64,000 nucleotides of DNA from Woeseiaceae bacterium (GTDB lineage Bacteria; Pseudomonadota; Gammaproteobacteria; Steroidobacterales; Woeseiaceae). Every line of letters starts with the position of its first letter. The first letter of the stretch is position 1. The DNA lies in the NCBI GenBank assembly GCA_021773115.1, contig JAJFKS010000013.1, forward strand, positions 116,243-180,242. The letters are read 5' to 3'. The notes beneath the pieces are model-generated. The model was given only the letters and a program-made list of their open reading frames with translations, had not been told where the DNA came from and did not search any database. Shown here piece after piece: positions 40,979-50,470 of this stretch. The position numbers and the translations under genes are program-made.

Positions 40979-41854
40979 ATGCCCGCAAAGAAAGCCGCAA
41001 GCAAAAAGCGGAAGACCGCGACAACCAAGCGCAAGACTGTTGCCAGGAAGAAGACGGCAACCAAGAAGAAAGTTGCCAAAAAATCGGTCTCCCGGAAAAA
41101 AGTAGCCAAGAAGTCTTCGAAGAAGGCGTCTCGGAAAAAGGCACCGGCGAAAAAGAAAGTCGCCAAGAAAAGGGCATCGAAGAAGAAAGCCCCCGTAAAG
41201 AAGAAAGCCACCAAGAAAACGACAACGAAGAAGGCTTCGAAAAAGAAGGCTTCGAAGAAAAAGGGTTCAAAGAAAAAAGTCTCGGCGAAGAAAGTCTCGA
41301 AAAAGAAAGTCAGCGCCAAAAAGACAGGCGTCAGCAAGAAAAAGCCCGCGGTGAAGAAGAAATTGCCGACCCGTGCCAAGCCGCCTGTTCGGGCGGCCCG
41401 CAGGCGTGGGGACGCGTTATCGGGACCGATTCACGGCATTGAGCCGTACAAGCCTCGCCGCGGTGAGGAGTACATGAGCGACGAGCAAATCGAGCACTTC
41501 CGTGCAATCCTGTCTGCATGGAAGAACGAGCTCATGTTTGAAGTTGATCGAACCGTTCATCATATGCAGGACGAAGCGGCAAATTTCCCGGATCCGAACG
41601 ATCGTGCGACCCAGGAATCAGAATTCGGCCTCGAACTTCGAACACGTGACCGCGAACGCAAATTGCTGAGAAAAATTGAATCCGCGCTGGCGCGGCTGGA
41701 TGATGGTTCTTATGGGTATTGCGATGAAACCGGTGAAGAAATCGGTCTCAAGCGGCTGGAAGCCCGGCCTGTGGCAACACTGAGCCTGGAAGCTCAGGAA
41801 CGACGCGAAATGTCGGAACGCCAGTTCCGCGACCGGGACGACCGGTATCGGTAA
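40979..41854 (+). CDS. dksA: DksA-type RNA polymerase regulator with Lys-rich N-terminal arm and degenerate zinc site
   Basis: Binds the RNA polymerase secondary channel and, with ppGpp, tunes rRNA and amino-acid promoters. 291 residues from ATG 40979 (GGAG upstream). Residues 1 to about 145 are almost all K, A, S, T and R in AlgP/histone-H1-like repeats; residues from about 160 are a DksA core (GIEPYKPRRGEEYMSDEQ; NFPDPNDRATQESEF with both tip aspartates). The zinc finger that is CxxC...CxxC in E. coli reads C, T, S, A, so three of four cysteines are missing, as in zinc-independent DksA2-type proteins. gluQ follows 12 bases later, the standard dksA partner. Confidence 0.92.
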   Translation: MPAKKAASKKRKTATTKRKTVARKKTATKKKVAKKSVSRKKVAKKSSKKASRKKAPAKKKVAKKRASKKKAPVKKKATKKTTTKKASKKKASKKKGSKKKVSAKKVSKKKVSAKKTGVSKKKPAVKKKLPTRAKPPVRAARRRGDALSGPIHGIEPYKPRRGEEYMSDEQIEHFRAILSAWKNELMFEVDRTVHHMQDEAANFPDPNDRATQESEFGLELRTRDRERKLLRKIESALARLDDGSYGYCDETGEEIGLKRLEARPVATLSLEAQERREMSERQFRDRDDRYR

Positions 41855-41866
41855 ATTGGGCAGCTG

Positions 41867-42778
41867 ATGCAGACGCGCGAATCGGTTCCTTATGTTGGCC
41901 GGTTCGCGCCGTCGCCCACCGGCCCCCTCCACCTTGGATCCCTGGTTGCAGCCGTAGCGAGCTATCTGCAAGCCCGCGTTAATGACGGGCGTTGGTTGAT
42001 TCGGATCGAGGATATAGACCCACCGCGAGAGCAGCCCGGCGCCACGGATCTCATTCTGACAGCGCTTGATCGCTACGGTTTTGAGTGGGACGGCGACATC
42101 ATTTATCAAAGCGCCAGTCGTGATGCCCATGAGGCCGCTGTGGCGACGCTGATCGATGCAGGGCTTGCCTACCGCTGCAGTTGTTCGCGGCGTGACCTGG
42201 CCGACCTGCCGCATGGGCCGCTCGGCGTCATCTATCCCGGACTATGTCGCGAGCGTTCAATTGATGGTGACGACGCCGCAATCCGCGTGCACACTGATGG
42301 TGGCGACCTTGTTTTTGTGGATGCGCTGCAGGGTCAGGTCACGCAGAACCTCGAGTCAGAATCCGGTGATTTCATCGTTCGGCGCCGGGATGGCCTTATC
42401 GGCTACCAGCTCGCCGTCGTCGTTAGCGATGCGCTTGAGGGGATTACCGACGTCGTGCGCGGCATTGACCTGATTGACTCTACGCCCCGTCAAATCTGGC
42501 TGCAGCGGAAACTTCAGTACCGCACGCCCGGATACAGCCATATACCGGTCATCACGCATCCGGCGGGTGACAAGCTCAGCAAGGCCACCGCTGCACCGGG
42601 CATTCCACTGGACGCTGTCGCCACAACACTGGTTGAAGCACTAAGCCTGCTGCAGCAAGGCCCGCCGAGCGATTTGGCCCGAAATTCGCGACAAGATATA
42701 TGGTTATGGGCACTCGAAAATTGGCAACCTGGAAAACTTTCCGGTCTGAAAGCCGTGGTAAAAACGGCCTTGACATGA
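41867..42778 (+). CDS. gluQ: Glutamyl-queuosine tRNA(Asp) synthetase
   Basis: Truncated glutamyl-tRNA synthetase paralog that attaches glutamate to queuosine in tRNA-Asp. 303 residues, lacking an anticodon-binding domain. HIGH-like motif in FAPSPTGPLHLGSL near 13-26; a cysteine-rich zinc site with CSCSRRDL and YPGLCR; KMSKS-like GDKLSKATAAP near 232-242. It directly follows dksA, as in many proteobacteria. Confidence 0.95.
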   Translation: MQTRESVPYVGRFAPSPTGPLHLGSLVAAVASYLQARVNDGRWLIRIEDIDPPREQPGATDLILTALDRYGFEWDGDIIYQSASRDAHEAAVATLIDAGLAYRCSCSRRDLADLPHGPLGVIYPGLCRERSIDGDDAAIRVHTDGGDLVFVDALQGQVTQNLESESGDFIVRRRDGLIGYQLAVVVSDALEGITDVVRGIDLIDSTPRQIWLQRKLQYRTPGYSHIPVITHPAGDKLSKATAAPGIPLDAVATTLVEALSLLQQGPPSDLARNSRQDIWLWALENWQPGKLSGLKAVVKTALT

Positions 42779-42803
42779 ACGCGCCGGTGAAATAGCGTGA
42801 ACA

Positions 42804-42840
42804 TTGCAACGGGGATACGCTCCCCCGCCCCCCGTTGCAA
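42804..42840 (+). repeat. 11-bp inverted repeat downstream of gluQ
   Basis: TTGCAACGGGG (42804-42814) and CCCCGTTGCAA (42830-42840) form a perfect stem with a 15-nt loop rich in C and G, followed by AAAA. It precedes a strong terminator by 30 bases, so the transcript tail would carry two tandem hairpins. Confidence 0.75.
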
Positions 42841-42870
42841 AAAGCCTGAAGGTGTAATCACTCCACGGCG

Positions 42871-42902
42871 GGCCCCCTGCGCAAGCAGGGGGCCATTTTT
42901 TT
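42871..42902 (+). terminator. Strong terminator of dksA-gluQ
   Basis: GGCCCCCTGC, loop GCAA, GCAGGGGGCC, then a T run. It is only 19 bases before the start of the next gene, so that gene must rely on a promoter within or behind it, or on readthrough. Confidence 0.92.
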
Positions 42903-42920
42903 GCCCATGAATGCACCAAA

Positions 42921-43949
42921 ATGACGCCAGACAAGCCACCGGGTCCAATCATTCAGAGCCAGTTTCGACCGGCTCGCTGGCTCCGGAACCCGCATGCTCA
43001 AACGATGTATCCCAGCCTTCCATGGTCGTGGCCATCGCGCCCCCAGTTGCGACGAGAAACCCTTGAACTGCCGGACGGCGACGCAACGGCCGTTGACTGG
43101 CTGGTCGCCGCCGACACCCTGCCGGACGCTGCGCCGCTTCTGATCATCCTGCATGGCCTGGAAGGTTCCGCGAATTCTTCTTACGCGCGCATGTTGATGG
43201 AAACCGCATTGGATCGTAACTGGCGGTCCTGCGTGTTGCATTTTCGTGACTGTGGCGACTACCGCAATCGACTGCCACGGCGCTATCACGCCGGCGAGAC
43301 CAATGATCTAAGGCATTTCCTAAACGAACTTCAGCACAATCGCGAGGCAACCGGAAACCCCGGCCCGTTGCTCGCCGCGGGCTTCTCGCTGGGCGGCAAT
43401 GTGCTGCTGAAATACCTCGGTGAGTCAGCCAACGAAACGCCAATCAAAGCCGCGACGGCGGTCTGTGTGCCGCTTAACTTGCAAGAATGCTCCGTGGCAT
43501 TAAATATTGGTTTTTCAAAGCTTTACCAACGACATCTATTAAAACGGATGAAGGGTGCAGTTACGCGAAAGTTTGACCCGCACACGGCGGCCTTCAATTG
43601 GCAACGCGCCATGGCTGCGACCACATTTGACGACTTCGACGACGCTGTCACCGCGCCCTTGCATGGCTTCAAAGGGAAACAGGACTACTACGATCGCTGC
43701 AGCTCAGTGAATTTTCTCAGCACAATCGAACGCCAGACGCTCATCATTAACGCGCTGGATGATCCGTTCATGACACAGAAGGTCATACCCAGCGCAGACC
43801 GCATGTCCAGCGCTGTTACCCTTGAAGTTGCAACGCACGGCGGGCATGTTGGCTTCATTAACGGCGGCACCCCATGGCACCCGGAGTTCTACCTGCCGGG
43901 ACGCATCATCGAGTTTTTGGAGCCACACTCCGTCATTCCGGGTCTGTAG
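42921..43949 (+). CDS. YheT-type alpha/beta hydrolase
   Basis: 342-residue hydrolase of the AB hydrolase-4 family. Motifs: NPHAQTMYPSLPW near 23-35, ILHGLEGSANSSYARML near 75-91, the nucleophile elbow GFSLGGNVLLKYL, the acid in LDDPFMTQKVIP and the histidine in THGGHVGFI. Substrate is unknown; relatives are carboxylesterases acting on lipids. The start lies just after the gluQ terminator, so a start further in is possible, but homologs support a beginning before NPHAQTM. Confidence 0.91.
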   Translation: MTPDKPPGPIIQSQFRPARWLRNPHAQTMYPSLPWSWPSRPQLRRETLELPDGDATAVDWLVAADTLPDAAPLLIILHGLEGSANSSYARMLMETALDRNWRSCVLHFRDCGDYRNRLPRRYHAGETNDLRHFLNELQHNREATGNPGPLLAAGFSLGGNVLLKYLGESANETPIKAATAVCVPLNLQECSVALNIGFSKLYQRHLLKRMKGAVTRKFDPHTAAFNWQRAMAATTFDDFDDAVTAPLHGFKGKQDYYDRCSSVNFLSTIERQTLIINALDDPFMTQKVIPSADRMSSAVTLEVATHGGHVGFINGGTPWHPEFYLPGRIIEFLEPHSVIPGL

Positions 43950-43967
43950 ATCCGTAGCATCGAGCAC

Positions 43968-44002
43968 AAAAAAAGGGCCGAACCGCAGTAGCGATTCAGC
44001 CC
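43968..44002 (-). terminator. Terminator of the rimP-to-pnp operon
   Basis: On the minus strand a 12-bp stem with G-U pairs (43975-43986 with 43991-44002, loop 4 nt) is followed by seven T. On the plus strand the same hairpin is followed by TGATCTTTTT and may also stop yheT transcription. Confidence 0.85.
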
Positions 44003-44025
44003 TGATCTTTTTGCGTGTGAAGCGC

Positions 44026-46116
44026 CTATTCGGCGGCTTCTACTTCCTTCATCGACAGGCGCACCCGCCCCTGGCGGTCGACCTCGAGAACCTTAACCTT
44101 CACTTCGTCGCCCTCGGCCAGCTTGTCGCTGACTTTCTCGACTCGTTCGTTTGAGATTTGCGAGATGTGAACAAGGCCGTCTTTGCCTGGCAGAATGGTG
44201 ACAAAAGCACCGAAGTCCATAAGGCGCGCTACCTTGCCGTCGTAGATACGACCCACTTCGACGTCAGCCGTGATGAGTTCGATGCGGCGATGCGCTTCTT
44301 TGCCTGACGCACCGTCGACGGACGCAATGCGAATCGTGCCATCGTTGTCGATATCGACCGATGCGCCGGTCTCTTCCGTGATCGCACGAATGACCGCACC
44401 ACCCTTGCCGATGACATCGCGAATCTTCTCGGGATCGATCTTCATCGTCATGATGGTCGGAGCCCATTCAGACATTTCACTACGTGGCTCGCTGATGACC
44501 TTGTTCATTTCATCCAGGATGTGCAGACGCGCATCACGGGCCTGATCAAGTGCCTTGCTCATGATTTCACGCGTAATGCCCTGGATCTTGATGTCCATCT
44601 GCAAGGCGGTGACGCCGTCATTGGTACCGGCTACCTTGAAGTCCATGTCGCCGAGGTGATCTTCGTCGCCCAGAATGTCGGTTAGAACTGCGAAATCGTC
44701 GCCTTCCTTAACCAGGCCCATCGCAACACCGGCAACCGGTGCCTTAATGGGCACGCCGGCATCCATCAGCGCGAGGCTCGTACCACAAACTGAGGCCATT
44801 GAACTCGAACCGTTGGACTCGGTGATCTCGGAAACGACACGAATGACGTAACCAAACTCGTCCATATTCGGCATTACTGCTTGAATGCCGCGACGCGCGA
44901 GTTTGCCGTGGCCGATTTCGCGGCGCTTCGGTGAACCAACAAATCCTGTCTCACCAACGCAGAACGGAGGGAAGTTGTAGTGCAGCATGAACGGCTCTTT
45001 GCGCTCACCTTCGATTGCATCGATGATCTGCGCATCACAACCGGTGCCGAGCGTCGCGACGACAATGGCCTGCGTCTCACCGCGCGTGAATATGGCTGAG
45101 CCATGTGCGCGGGGAAGTATGCCTACACCGACGTCAATTCCACGAACAGTTGTGCGGTCGCGACCGTCGATTCGAGGTTCGCCATTAATAACACGTTTGC
45201 GAACGATCGATTTTTCGAGCTTATACAAAGCACCCTTGACGTCTTCGACCGAGTATTGCGCATCATCGCCGGAGGCCAGCGACTCAACAGCGGCAGACTT
45301 CACAGCACCAACCGCATCCTGACGTTCCTGCTTGTCAGTGATGCGATAAGCATCAGACATGCCGTCTGTCGCGGCAGCAGCAACCGCTGCGACGAGAGCA
45401 TCGTTCGCTTCCGGTGCTGCCCAGTCCCAGGCTGGCTTGCCGACTTCCCGAGCAAGCTCATTGATCGTGTCAATCGCGATTTGTAACTGTTCGTGACCGA
45501 ACATGACGGCGCCAAGCATGACTTCTTCAGACAGGCCTTTCGCTTCAGATTCAACCATCAGCACGGCATCTTTGGTGCCTGCCACGACCAGCTCAAGGTC
45601 ACCCTCAGCAATAGCAGCAACACCCGGATTGAGTACGTACTCACCGTTCTTGTAACCGACTTTTGCCGCACCAATTGGGCCAGCAAATGGCATACCGGAG
45701 ATAGCAAGGGCAGCAGATGCGCCGATCAGTGCCGGGATATCAGGATCAACATCCGGATTCAGCGACATAACTGTCGCGATAATCTGCACTTCGTTGGTGA
45801 AGCCTTTTGGAAACAATGGCCGCACAGGACGATCGATCAGGCGGCAGGTCAGAATCTCTTTCTCACCCGGACGACCTTCGCGCTTGAAGTATCCACCCTG
45901 AATCTTGCCGGCGGCATAGGTTTTTTCCTGGTCGTTCACTGTCAGCGGGATGATGTCCCTGCCTGGATCCGCAAATTTACGGCCTACTGCGGTGACCATG
46001 ACGGTTGTGCCGGCCATGTCGACCATTACTGCGCCGTCAGCCTGGCGGGCGATTGCGCCCGTTTCAATAGTTACTTCATGTTCCCCGAATTGGAAACTTT
46101 TCTTAGTCGATTTCAC
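44026..46116 (-). CDS. pnp: Polyribonucleotide nucleotidyltransferase
   Basis: 3'-5' phosphorolytic exoribonuclease and degradosome partner. I start it at GTG 46116 ([15 protein letters not shown]), which matches homologs and has an AGAGAA-type site about 7 bases upstream; the frame opens further to 46164. 696 residues: two RNase PH domains (about 1-215 and 305-530) separated by a helical linker, with the catalytic-loop [18 protein letters not shown] region in the second; then a KH domain (about 550-610) and S1 domain (about 620-690). Last of the operon after rpsO. E. coli pnp is autoregulated after RNase III cutting of its leader; no clear processing hairpin was found here. Confidence 0.97.
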   Translation of the reverse strand: MKSTKKSFQFGEHEVTIETGAIARQADGAVMVDMAGTTVMVTAVGRKFADPGRDIIPLTVNDQEKTYAAGKIQGGYFKREGRPGEKEILTCRLIDRPVRPLFPKGFTNEVQIIATVMSLNPDVDPDIPALIGASAALAISGMPFAGPIGAAKVGYKNGEYVLNPGVAAIAEGDLELVVAGTKDAVLMVESEAKGLSEEVMLGAVMFGHEQLQIAIDTINELAREVGKPAWDWAAPEANDALVAAVAAAATDGMSDAYRITDKQERQDAVGAVKSAAVESLASGDDAQYSVEDVKGALYKLEKSIVRKRVINGEPRIDGRDRTTVRGIDVGVGILPRAHGSAIFTRGETQAIVVATLGTGCDAQIIDAIEGERKEPFMLHYNFPPFCVGETGFVGSPKRREIGHGKLARRGIQAVMPNMDEFGYVIRVVSEITESNGSSSMASVCGTSLALMDAGVPIKAPVAGVAMGLVKEGDDFAVLTDILGDEDHLGDMDFKVAGTNDGVTALQMDIKIQGITREIMSKALDQARDARLHILDEMNKVISEPRSEMSEWAPTIMTMKIDPEKIRDVIGKGGAVIRAITEETGASVDIDNDGTIRIASVDGASGKEAHRRIELITADVEVGRIYDGKVARLMDFGAFVTILPGKDGLVHISQISNERVEKVSDKLAEGDEVKVKVLEVDRQGRVRLSMKEVEAAE

Positions 46117-46222
46117 GATGATTTCTCTGATTGGCTTACGATGAAGCACAAGCATTGACGGCAATCCCGGTTATGGGAACGACACGTCGAATAATAGTTG
46201 CCTGTACTGGGTGCTCGCTGGA

Positions 46223-46492
46223 CTAGCGACGCAGACCGAGCTTAGTGATGAGCTCGCGGTAGCGGTCACCGTCTTTTGATTTCAGGTAATCAAGCAGCTT
46301 GCGTCGCTTGTTGACCATCTTCAGAAGACCCTGACGGCTGTGGTGATCTTTCTTATGCTCACCGAAGTGGCCGGTAAGTTCTGCAATTCGTTTTGACAGC
46401 AGAGCCACCTGAACTTCAGGTGAGCCTGTATCGGCTTCGCCGCGTGCATGTTCGGCGATAACGCCCTGCTTTTCTTCACTGGAAAGTGACAT
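46223..46492 (-). CDS. rpsO: 30S ribosomal protein S15
   Basis: 89 residues, exactly the family length. Conserved [21 protein letters not shown] and [23 protein letters not shown] segments. Binds the central domain of 16S rRNA and helps form the platform. It follows truB and precedes pnp, the canonical order. A TAGAAT at 46541-46546 upstream on the minus strand may be the -10 of an internal promoter. Confidence 0.98.
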   Translation of the reverse strand: MSLSSEEKQGVIAEHARGEADTGSPEVQVALLSKRIAELTGHFGEHKKDHHSRQGLLKMVNKRRKLLDYLKSKDGDRYRELITKLGLRR

Positions 46493-46585
46493 TTTTATAC
46501 AACTCCATTTCTCTATTCATAGCCCTTTTTTGAGCGCGGTATTCTAGCGCCTGTTCGAGCCCATTAACACCCCAAAATCAAATAA

Positions 46586-47521
46586 TTACGGGGTTTGTTC
46601 CTGTGTCAGAAACACTCTGCGCGGTGCGACCTGGCCGTCTTCGGCAAGCTCACCCACACCCAAAAATCTCGACTTCACCTCGTATACTCGGGCAAGTCCT
46701 TGCTGTCCTTCACTTATTCCCGGCACGGACTGCCCGCCACAGAAACGTATCGCGTCCTCGGCACTAACGGAAACCTCCGGCATCCGGCCCAGGGCGACGT
46801 CCGCCGGCAGCAATTTGGCACGCAGTGCATCGGTGCCCTCCTCGGCCAGCGCCTCTAATGCCGACATTTCCAGCATGCTGTCGCTCGCGAAATCGCTGAC
46901 CGACTCCCGATGCAGGCGTGCGGTATGCGCCACGGTGCCGGCCCGCCGGGCTATATCCTCCACCAAAACGCGAATGTAGGTGCCTTTGGAGCAACTCACG
47001 CGAAAAACCAGTCGGGTACCCGCAAGTTCCAGTAGCTGGATCTCGTCGATACGGATTGATCGTGGCTCACGATCGACCGTTTCGCCCTTGCGCGCCAACT
47101 CATACAGCCGCTTGCCGTCTTTTTTCAATGCCGAGTACATCGGCGGAATCTGCGTCGATTCCCCACAGAACCCCTGCAAGATCGTATTCCAGTCATCAGC
47201 GTTGAGCGGCGGCACTTCGGCTGTCTCGATTTCATTCCCGTCGCCGTCGCCGGTATCCGTCTTCGACCCAAGCCGGGCAGTAACTCGATAGCTCTTGTCA
47301 GCGTCCAACAGATAGCCACACACCTTGGTGGCTTCGCCGAAGCACAGCGGCAGCATGCCGGTGGCGGCCGGGTCGAGGCTGCCCGTGTGGCCCGCCTTGC
47401 GGGCATTGAGCAGTCTCCGTACCATTTGCAGGGCACGGTTTGACGACATGCCGGGCGGCTTGTTGAGCAACAACAGCCCGTCCACTGCGTCAGCGTGGCG
47501 TTTCATTCCTCTGGCGGCCAT
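46586..47521 (-). CDS. truB: tRNA pseudouridine(55) synthase
   Basis: Makes psi55 in the T-loop of tRNAs. 311 residues: catalytic aspartate in HTGSLDPAATGMLPLCFGEATK near 41-62, plus the CSKGTYIRVLVEDIA motif and a C-terminal PUA-like extension. The ATG directly abuts the rbfA stop (0-base gap). In-frame ATG at residue 6 is an alternative start. Confidence 0.97.
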   Translation of the reverse strand: MAARGMKRHADAVDGLLLLNKPPGMSSNRALQMVRRLLNARKAGHTGSLDPAATGMLPLCFGEATKVCGYLLDADKSYRVTARLGSKTDTGDGDGNEIETAEVPPLNADDWNTILQGFCGESTQIPPMYSALKKDGKRLYELARKGETVDREPRSIRIDEIQLLELAGTRLVFRVSCSKGTYIRVLVEDIARRAGTVAHTARLHRESVSDFASDSMLEMSALEALAEEGTDALRAKLLPADVALGRMPEVSVSAEDAIRFCGGQSVPGISEGQQGLARVYEVKSRFLGVGELAEDGQVAPRRVFLTQEQTP

Positions 47522-47893
47522 TTACTGCTTCTCGTTCCTGGTCTCTGAATCCAGCGCCGCATCAATCAGGCTGCTGATGCGCTGCGCCTCGGCGGCGCTG
47601 TCATCGTGGGCGAAACGCAATTCCGGCACGTGACGAATTTTGATTTCACTGCCCAGGCGACTCCGCAGGAAGCCACTGGCCCGCTCCAGTCCTTCCTGAA
47701 CCGGTGCGGGGTCACCATTTGGGTCGAGCATGATGAAATGGATACGCGCAACGCTCAGGTCGCGGGACAAATCCACCGAGTTCAGCGATACCATTTTAAG
47801 TCGTGGATCCTTGGTTTCGAAACGCAGCAGCTCGTTCAGTGTGCGTAGCACCTGATTTCCGAGTCGCTGATTCCTGGAAAATTCACGAGGCAT
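47522..47893 (-). CDS. rbfA: 30S ribosome-binding factor A
   Basis: Helps late 30S maturation, near helix 1 of 16S rRNA, and aids cold adaptation. 123 residues with the KH-like fold: N-terminal RNQRLGNQVLRTLNELL, the MVSLNSVDLSRDLSVARIHF strand region and RSRLGSEIKIRHVPELRFAHD. It lies between infB (17 bases) and truB (adjacent). Confidence 0.97.
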   Translation of the reverse strand: MPREFSRNQRLGNQVLRTLNELLRFETKDPRLKMVSLNSVDLSRDLSVARIHFIMLDPNGDPAPVQEGLERASGFLRSRLGSEIKIRHVPELRFAHDDSAAEAQRISSLIDAALDSETRNEKQ

Positions 47894-47910
47894 GACGAAA
47901 TGCGTGCACG

Positions 47911-50445
47911 CTAGTCAAGCGTGCGTGCAACCTCAATCCGCTCGAAGCACTCAATCTGATCTCCGACCTGGACATCGCTGTAGTTTTTCACACCAATACC
48001 GCACTCGGTACCGGAACGAACTTCGTTCACATCATCCTTAAAGCGACGCAAGGATTCGAGCTCGCCTTCGTAAATCACAACGTTGTCACGCAGGACACGA
48101 ATCGGATTCGCGCGCTTCACGACACCTTCGCTGACGATACTACCCGCAATATCGCCAAACTTCGGCGAGCTGAAGACTTCCTTCACCGTCGCCAGTCCGA
48201 GGATATTCTCGCGAACTTCCGGTGCCAGCAGACCGGTGAGCGCCGCCTTAACGTCATCAATCGCCTCATAAATAATGCTGTAGTAGCGAATATCGACGCC
48301 GGATTCCTTGATCGCAGTGCGCGCTGCTGCGTCCGCACGAACATTGAAGCCGATGATCGTGGCATTCGATGCTGCCGCAAGGTTGGCGTCCGTTTCGGTA
48401 ATGCCACCAACACTTGAACCCAGGATCTTGACGCGAACTTCATCCGTCGAAAGCTTCGTCAGCGCGTCACGAAGCGCTTCGGCACTACCGTGCACATCGG
48501 ATTTGATGATGACCGGTACGGACGAAATCTCACCGTCCTGCATCTGCGTGAACATGTCTTCCATCTTCGAGGCTTGCTGCTGTGCGAGCTTCGCTTCGCG
48601 GGTCTTACCCTGGCGAAACTCGGCAACTTCCCGTGCTTTGCGTTCGTTCTTCACAACCAGGAAGTCATCGCCTGCGCTCGGTGTTTTTGACAACCCGAGA
48701 ACAACGGCGGGCCTCGACGGGCCGGCTTCTTTGATCGACTTGCCGGTTTCGTCAAACATGTTACGAATTCGACCGTATTCCTCACCTGCAATAATCATGT
48801 CGCCCTGTTTCAACGTGCCGGTTTGTACCAGCAATGTCGCAACGGAGCCACGGCCCTTCTCAAGGCTCGATTCAATAACGAGGCCTTGTGCGGGACCCAC
48901 GGCAACTGCAGTGAGATCCATGACCTCAGCCTGAATGGAAATCGCATCCAGAAGGTCGTCGATGCCGGTGCCCTTCAGCGCCGATACGTTGACGAATTGT
49001 TGCTCGCCACCCCATTCTTCCGGAATGACTTCGTGTTGCGACAATTCGTTCTTGACGCGTTCCGGATCGGCGTTTTCACGATCGATCTTGTTGACTGCGA
49101 CAACCATCGGTACTCCAGCCGCTTTCGCGTGCTGGATTGCCTCGATGGTCTGTGGCATGACCCCGTCATCGGCAGCCACCACAAGTATTACGATATCGGT
49201 AGCCTCCGCACCACGAGCTCGCATCGCTGTAAACGCCGCGTGTCCGGGAGTGTCGAGAAACGTAATCTGGCCCTTGTCCGTCTTCACGGAATAGGCGCCG
49301 ATGTGCTGTGTTATTCCACCGGCTTCGCCGTCCGCAACTTTCGTTCGACGAATGTAATCGAGCAGAGAAGTCTTACCGTGATCTACGTGACCCATGATCG
49401 TTACGACGGGTGCGCGGGAAACCTGCTCGCCAACCACTTTCGATTCTTCGGCAAGCAACTTCTCATCAACGTCCGCCGAGTCGACGGGAACAGCAACGTG
49501 TCCAAGCTCCTCAACAACCAACGTCGCAGTATCCTGGTCAATGACCTGATTGATCGTGACCATCGCGCCCATGTTGAACAAGACCTTGACGACCTCGTTG
49601 CCCTTGATTGCCATCTTTTGCGCAAGCTCGGCCACGCTAATGCTCTCTGGCACTTCGACATCGTGGACAACCGGTACGGTTGGCATTTCGAAGCCGTGTT
49701 TTGAATCTCCGCCTACGGCAGCTGAGCGCCGGCGCATTGGCGCCTTGCGTTTACGTTTGCCGCTCTTGTCGCCGGCAACGTGCAATTCTTTGCGGCCGTA
49801 GCGAGTTTCAGGGCGATTCGGTTTAGGCTGTTTCGCCTTTTCTTTATCTTTGGTGCGACGATTGCGCGCATCGGCTTCCGCCTTTTCAAGGCGTGCCTTT
49901 TCTTCTGCTGCAGCGGATGCCGCTTTCTCGGCCTGCATACGTGCTTCGTCTTCAGCACTTTTTGCAGCCTGGACTTCTTTCTTGCGCGCCTCTTCCTCGC
50001 GCTTCGCAGCCGCAATTTTCTCGGCTTCGATGCGTTCTTTTTCCGCAGCCTCGGCAGCCACACGATCTTCGGCTTCCTTGCGCTCGCGATCGAGTGCATC
50101 CTGTTCGTCCTGCGCCTGTTTCTCAAGAACGTCACGTTTGATGTAGGTGCGTTTCTTGCGAACTTCGACGTTGACCGTGCGGGATCGACCCTGCGCGCCG
50201 GCCAGACGAAGCTCGGACGACGATTTCCGGTTCAGCGTGATTCGACGTGGTGCCGCCGCCGTTGCCGGCGTGTCATCCTGCCCGTGACTGCGACGCAAGT
50301 GCGTCAGCAATTCGAGCTTCGCGTCTTCACTGATCTTGTCGTCAGATCCTTTTACCTTGATACCAGCCTCATCAAGCTGCGACATCAATTTATCAACCGG
50401 TACTTTCAGTACTTCAGCGAATTGTGCAACTGTCACATCAGCCAT
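47911..50445 (-). CDS. infB: Translation initiation factor IF-2
   Basis: GTPase that places fMet-tRNA on the ribosome. 844 residues: IF2-N domain (1-50), a long highly charged E/K/A-rich helical linker (about 100-235), a second IF2-N-like domain, then the G domain with [16 protein letters not shown] near 347, DTPGHAAFT and NKIDRENAD, followed by domains II-IV. The charged linker explains several long spurious frames on the opposite strand. It follows nusA by 25 bases. Internal in-frame starts used by E. coli for IF2-beta may exist but cannot be assigned. Confidence 0.98.
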   Translation of the reverse strand: MADVTVAQFAEVLKVPVDKLMSQLDEAGIKVKGSDDKISEDAKLELLTHLRRSHGQDDTPATAAAPRRITLNRKSSSELRLAGAQGRSRTVNVEVRKKRTYIKRDVLEKQAQDEQDALDRERKEAEDRVAAEAAEKERIEAEKIAAAKREEEARKKEVQAAKSAEDEARMQAEKAASAAAEEKARLEKAEADARNRRTKDKEKAKQPKPNRPETRYGRKELHVAGDKSGKRKRKAPMRRRSAAVGGDSKHGFEMPTVPVVHDVEVPESISVAELAQKMAIKGNEVVKVLFNMGAMVTINQVIDQDTATLVVEELGHVAVPVDSADVDEKLLAEESKVVGEQVSRAPVVTIMGHVDHGKTSLLDYIRRTKVADGEAGGITQHIGAYSVKTDKGQITFLDTPGHAAFTAMRARGAEATDIVILVVAADDGVMPQTIEAIQHAKAAGVPMVVAVNKIDRENADPERVKNELSQHEVIPEEWGGEQQFVNVSALKGTGIDDLLDAISIQAEVMDLTAVAVGPAQGLVIESSLEKGRGSVATLLVQTGTLKQGDMIIAGEEYGRIRNMFDETGKSIKEAGPSRPAVVLGLSKTPSAGDDFLVVKNERKAREVAEFRQGKTREAKLAQQQASKMEDMFTQMQDGEISSVPVIIKSDVHGSAEALRDALTKLSTDEVRVKILGSSVGGITETDANLAAASNATIIGFNVRADAAARTAIKESGVDIRYYSIIYEAIDDVKAALTGLLAPEVRENILGLATVKEVFSSPKFGDIAGSIVSEGVVKRANPIRVLRDNVVIYEGELESLRRFKDDVNEVRSGTECGIGVKNYSDVQVGDQIECFERIEVARTLD

Positions 50446-50470
50446 ATATTAACTCCGCAAACAAAGGCGA

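Noticed and set aside
40936..41442. 168-codon alternative frame in the Lys-rich region of dksA
   Set aside because: Low-complexity by-product of the AAG/AAA-rich repeats; the dksA frame continues into a true DksA core.
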